Shown here: positions 6,626 through 7,715 of the stretch, piece after piece | How the letters are laid out: the number at the start of each line of letters is the position of its first letter | Numbering within the stretch: the first letter of the stretch is position 1 | NCBI GenBank assembly: GCA_900547435.1 | Contig: URGO01000146.1 | Coordinates: 1-7,715, forward strand | Source: an uncultured Parabacteroides sp. | Lineage (GTDB): Bacteria > Bacteroidota > Bacteroidia > Bacteroidales > Tannerellaceae | Reading direction: 5' to 3' | DNA: 7,715 bases | Translations under genes and position numbers: made by a program | Notes under the pieces: model-generated | What the model saw: only the letters and a program-made list of their open reading frames with translations | Told to the model about the DNA's origin: nothing | The model's database searches: none

Positions 6626-7651
6626 TTATTTCGGGGTATCAGAGGACGAACGATAATAGTCCGCATACCACGCATAGAAGCGCCGGACACCCTCATCGAT
6701 GCTCGTAGATGGCTTGAAGCGGAAGTCCTGCTCCAAGCGAGTGCTATCCGAGAAAGTGCTCTGCACATCGCCGGCCTGCATCTCGCGATATTCCTTCCGG
6801 ACCTCCCGGCCGGAGCAACGCTCTAAGGTATGAATGAAGTCCATCAGCGCGACGGGCGACGAGTTGCCTACATTATAAATAGCATAGGGCACCTCCCCGG
6901 AGGCAGGACGGTCAATGACACGAAGCGTCGCCTCGACCACATCCCGGATAAAGGTAAAGTCGCGCTGCATATCCCCGTGATTGAACACCTGAATCGTCCC
7001 TCCGGAAAGAATCTCCTTCAGGAAGAGGCAAGGCGCCATGTCAGGACGCCCCCACGGTCCGTACACGGTAAAGTAACGCAAGCCCGTCGTAGGCAGATGG
7101 TACAATTTACTGTAGGCATGAGCCATAAGCTCGTCCGCTTTCTTGGTCGCCCCGTAAAGGCTGACAGGGCGGTCTACCTGGTCTGTCTCGCTGAACGGGA
7201 CATGGTCTGCCAAGCCATACACGCTGCTTGAGCTGGCATAAACCAAGTGCTTGACCTGCGTATGGCGGCACCCTTCGAGGACATTCAGGAAGCCGACTAC
7301 ATTAGACTGGATATACGAATGGGGATTCTCAATGGAATAGCGCACGCCGGCCTGCGCAGCCAGGTTGCAGACGGCATCAAACCGCTCGTCCCGGAAAAGG
7401 CGCTCCATAGCCTCGCGGTCCGCCAGATCCATCCGGACAAAACGGAACGCCGGAAACCGCCGGCCGGACACGAACGTACCCTCTCCGGCAACCTGCCCGA
7501 TGCCTAAGCGCTTCAGGCGGTCTAACTTCAAAGAGACCGGATAATAATCATTCAGGTTATCAAGGCCTACCACCTCATCTCCCCTTTCCGACAAAGCCTC
7601 AGTCAGAAAAGAGCCGATAAAACCGGCTGCACCTGTTACCAAAATCTTCAT
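6626..7651 (-). CDS. UDP-glucuronate 4-epimerase-like NAD-dependent epimerase
   Basis: This 341-residue extended SDR enzyme probably interconverts UDP-glucuronate and UDP-galacturonate for capsule or LPS synthesis in the cytosol. The NAD-binding loop is GAAGFIG (7-13), followed by DNLNDYYPVSLK, the Asp being the NAD-ribose-binding residue. The catalytic set is SSSSVYG (140-146), with Y166 and K170 in YGATK. Stretches RYFTVYGPWGRPDMA (192-206), DMQRDFTFIRDVV (227-239) and MQAGDVQSTFSD (291-302) are characteristic of the CapI/UDP-GlcA epimerase group rather than GalE. Length is normal. The ATG at 7651 lies one base after the stop of an upstream frame that looks like UDP-glucose dehydrogenase, which would supply its substrate. 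Close alternatives are other UDP-uronate or dTDP-sugar epimerases. Confidence 0.88.
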   Translation of the reverse strand: MKILVTGAAGFIGSFLTEALSERGDEVVGLDNLNDYYPVSLKLDRLKRLGIGQVAGEGTFVSGRRFPAFRFVRMDLADREAMERLFRDERFDAVCNLAAQAGVRYSIENPHSYIQSNVVGFLNVLEGCRHTQVKHLVYASSSSVYGLADHVPFSETDQVDRPVSLYGATKKADELMAHAYSKLYHLPTTGLRYFTVYGPWGRPDMAPCLFLKEILSGGTIQVFNHGDMQRDFTFIRDVVEATLRVIDRPASGEVPYAIYNVGNSSPVALMDFIHTLERCSGREVRKEYREMQAGDVQSTFSDSTRLEQDFRFKPSTSIDEGVRRFYAWYADYYRSSSDTPK

Positions 7652-7652
7652 A

Positions 7653-7715
7653 TCATTCTTTTGTTTTATTAGCTTTACGTCCTAACATTATATTTCGTGT
7701 ATACACGATGAAGCC
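7653..7715 (-). CDS. C-terminal end of an upstream gene, possibly UDP-glucose 6-dehydrogenase
   Basis: The minus strand is open from the window edge through 20 codons to TGA at 7655-7653, one base before the epimerase ATG (TGATATG). The peptide contains VYTRNIMLGRK. Ugd-type UDP-glucose dehydrogenases often end in a VYTRD(L/I)F-like segment, and such a gene directly before a UDP-GlcA epimerase makes pathway sense. Only 20 residues are visible, so the identification is tentative; an open frame of this length could occur by chance, but the tight spacing supports a real gene end. Confidence 0.45.
   Translation of the reverse strand, partial: GFIVYTRNIMLGRKANKTKE

Noticed and set aside
7695..7708. 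Perfect 14-bp palindrome TCGTGTATACACGA upstream of the epimerase
   Set aside because: It falls inside the open frame that ends one base before the epimerase ATG, encoding VYTR, a plausible conserved protein segment. Without another copy I do not call it an operator.

Overview
The window reads as a Bacteroidales chromosome (Bacteroides or Parabacteroides type). This rests on the protein families, on starts that mostly lack a Shine-Dalgarno sequence, and on a TAnnTTTG-type -7 promoter element. The first ~480 bases are an exception. They encode the C-terminal tail of a PP2C phosphatase and the N-terminus of a PrkC/PknB-like Ser/Thr kinase joined by an ATGA overlap, which is the usual prpC-prkC arrangement of Clostridia/Firmicutes. 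This block runs in frame into the 3' end of a Bacteroidales oxidoreductase gene, so 338-1084 looks like a hybrid ORF, most simply an assembly or library chimera and less likely a real transfer junction.

Layout: 1-341 kinase N-terminus (-); 338-1084 NAD(P)-binding oxidoreductase with a foreign tail (-); 1085-1322 divergent promoter region with a candidate operator; 1323-1697 HxlR-family regulator (+); 1743-1790 strong hairpin terminator between convergent genes; 1836-2789 ftsY (-); 2850-5183 UvrD/PcrA-type helicase (-); 5235-5840 serine recombinase of the Mpi/Hin type broken by one amber codon (-); 5846-6313 small AraC-type HTH protein (-), 5 bases upstream of the recombinase; 6370-6583 an array of inverted TTTGAG/CTCAAA repeats; 6626-7651 UDP-glucuronate 4-epimerase-like SDR enzyme (-); 7653-7715 the last codons of an upstream gene, possibly UDP-glucose 6-dehydrogenase.

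How they work together: the oxidoreductase and HxlR regulator form the familiar divergent stress-response pair. FtsY (membrane protein targeting) and the helicase (DNA repair) are housekeeping. The right end looks like a surface-polysaccharide segment, with UDP-GlcA made and then epimerised. Between these sits the most unusual part: a two-gene unit (AraC-type HTH protein plus serine recombinase) preceded by five 28-bp dyads and a sixth half-site at a strict 41/42-bp period. Every dyad has the same central AA dinucleotide. This resembles serine-recombinase crossover or res-type sites, or a helically phased operator array. The recombinase has lost its full-length reading frame through a single stop codon that separates the catalytic serine from the rest of the protein.
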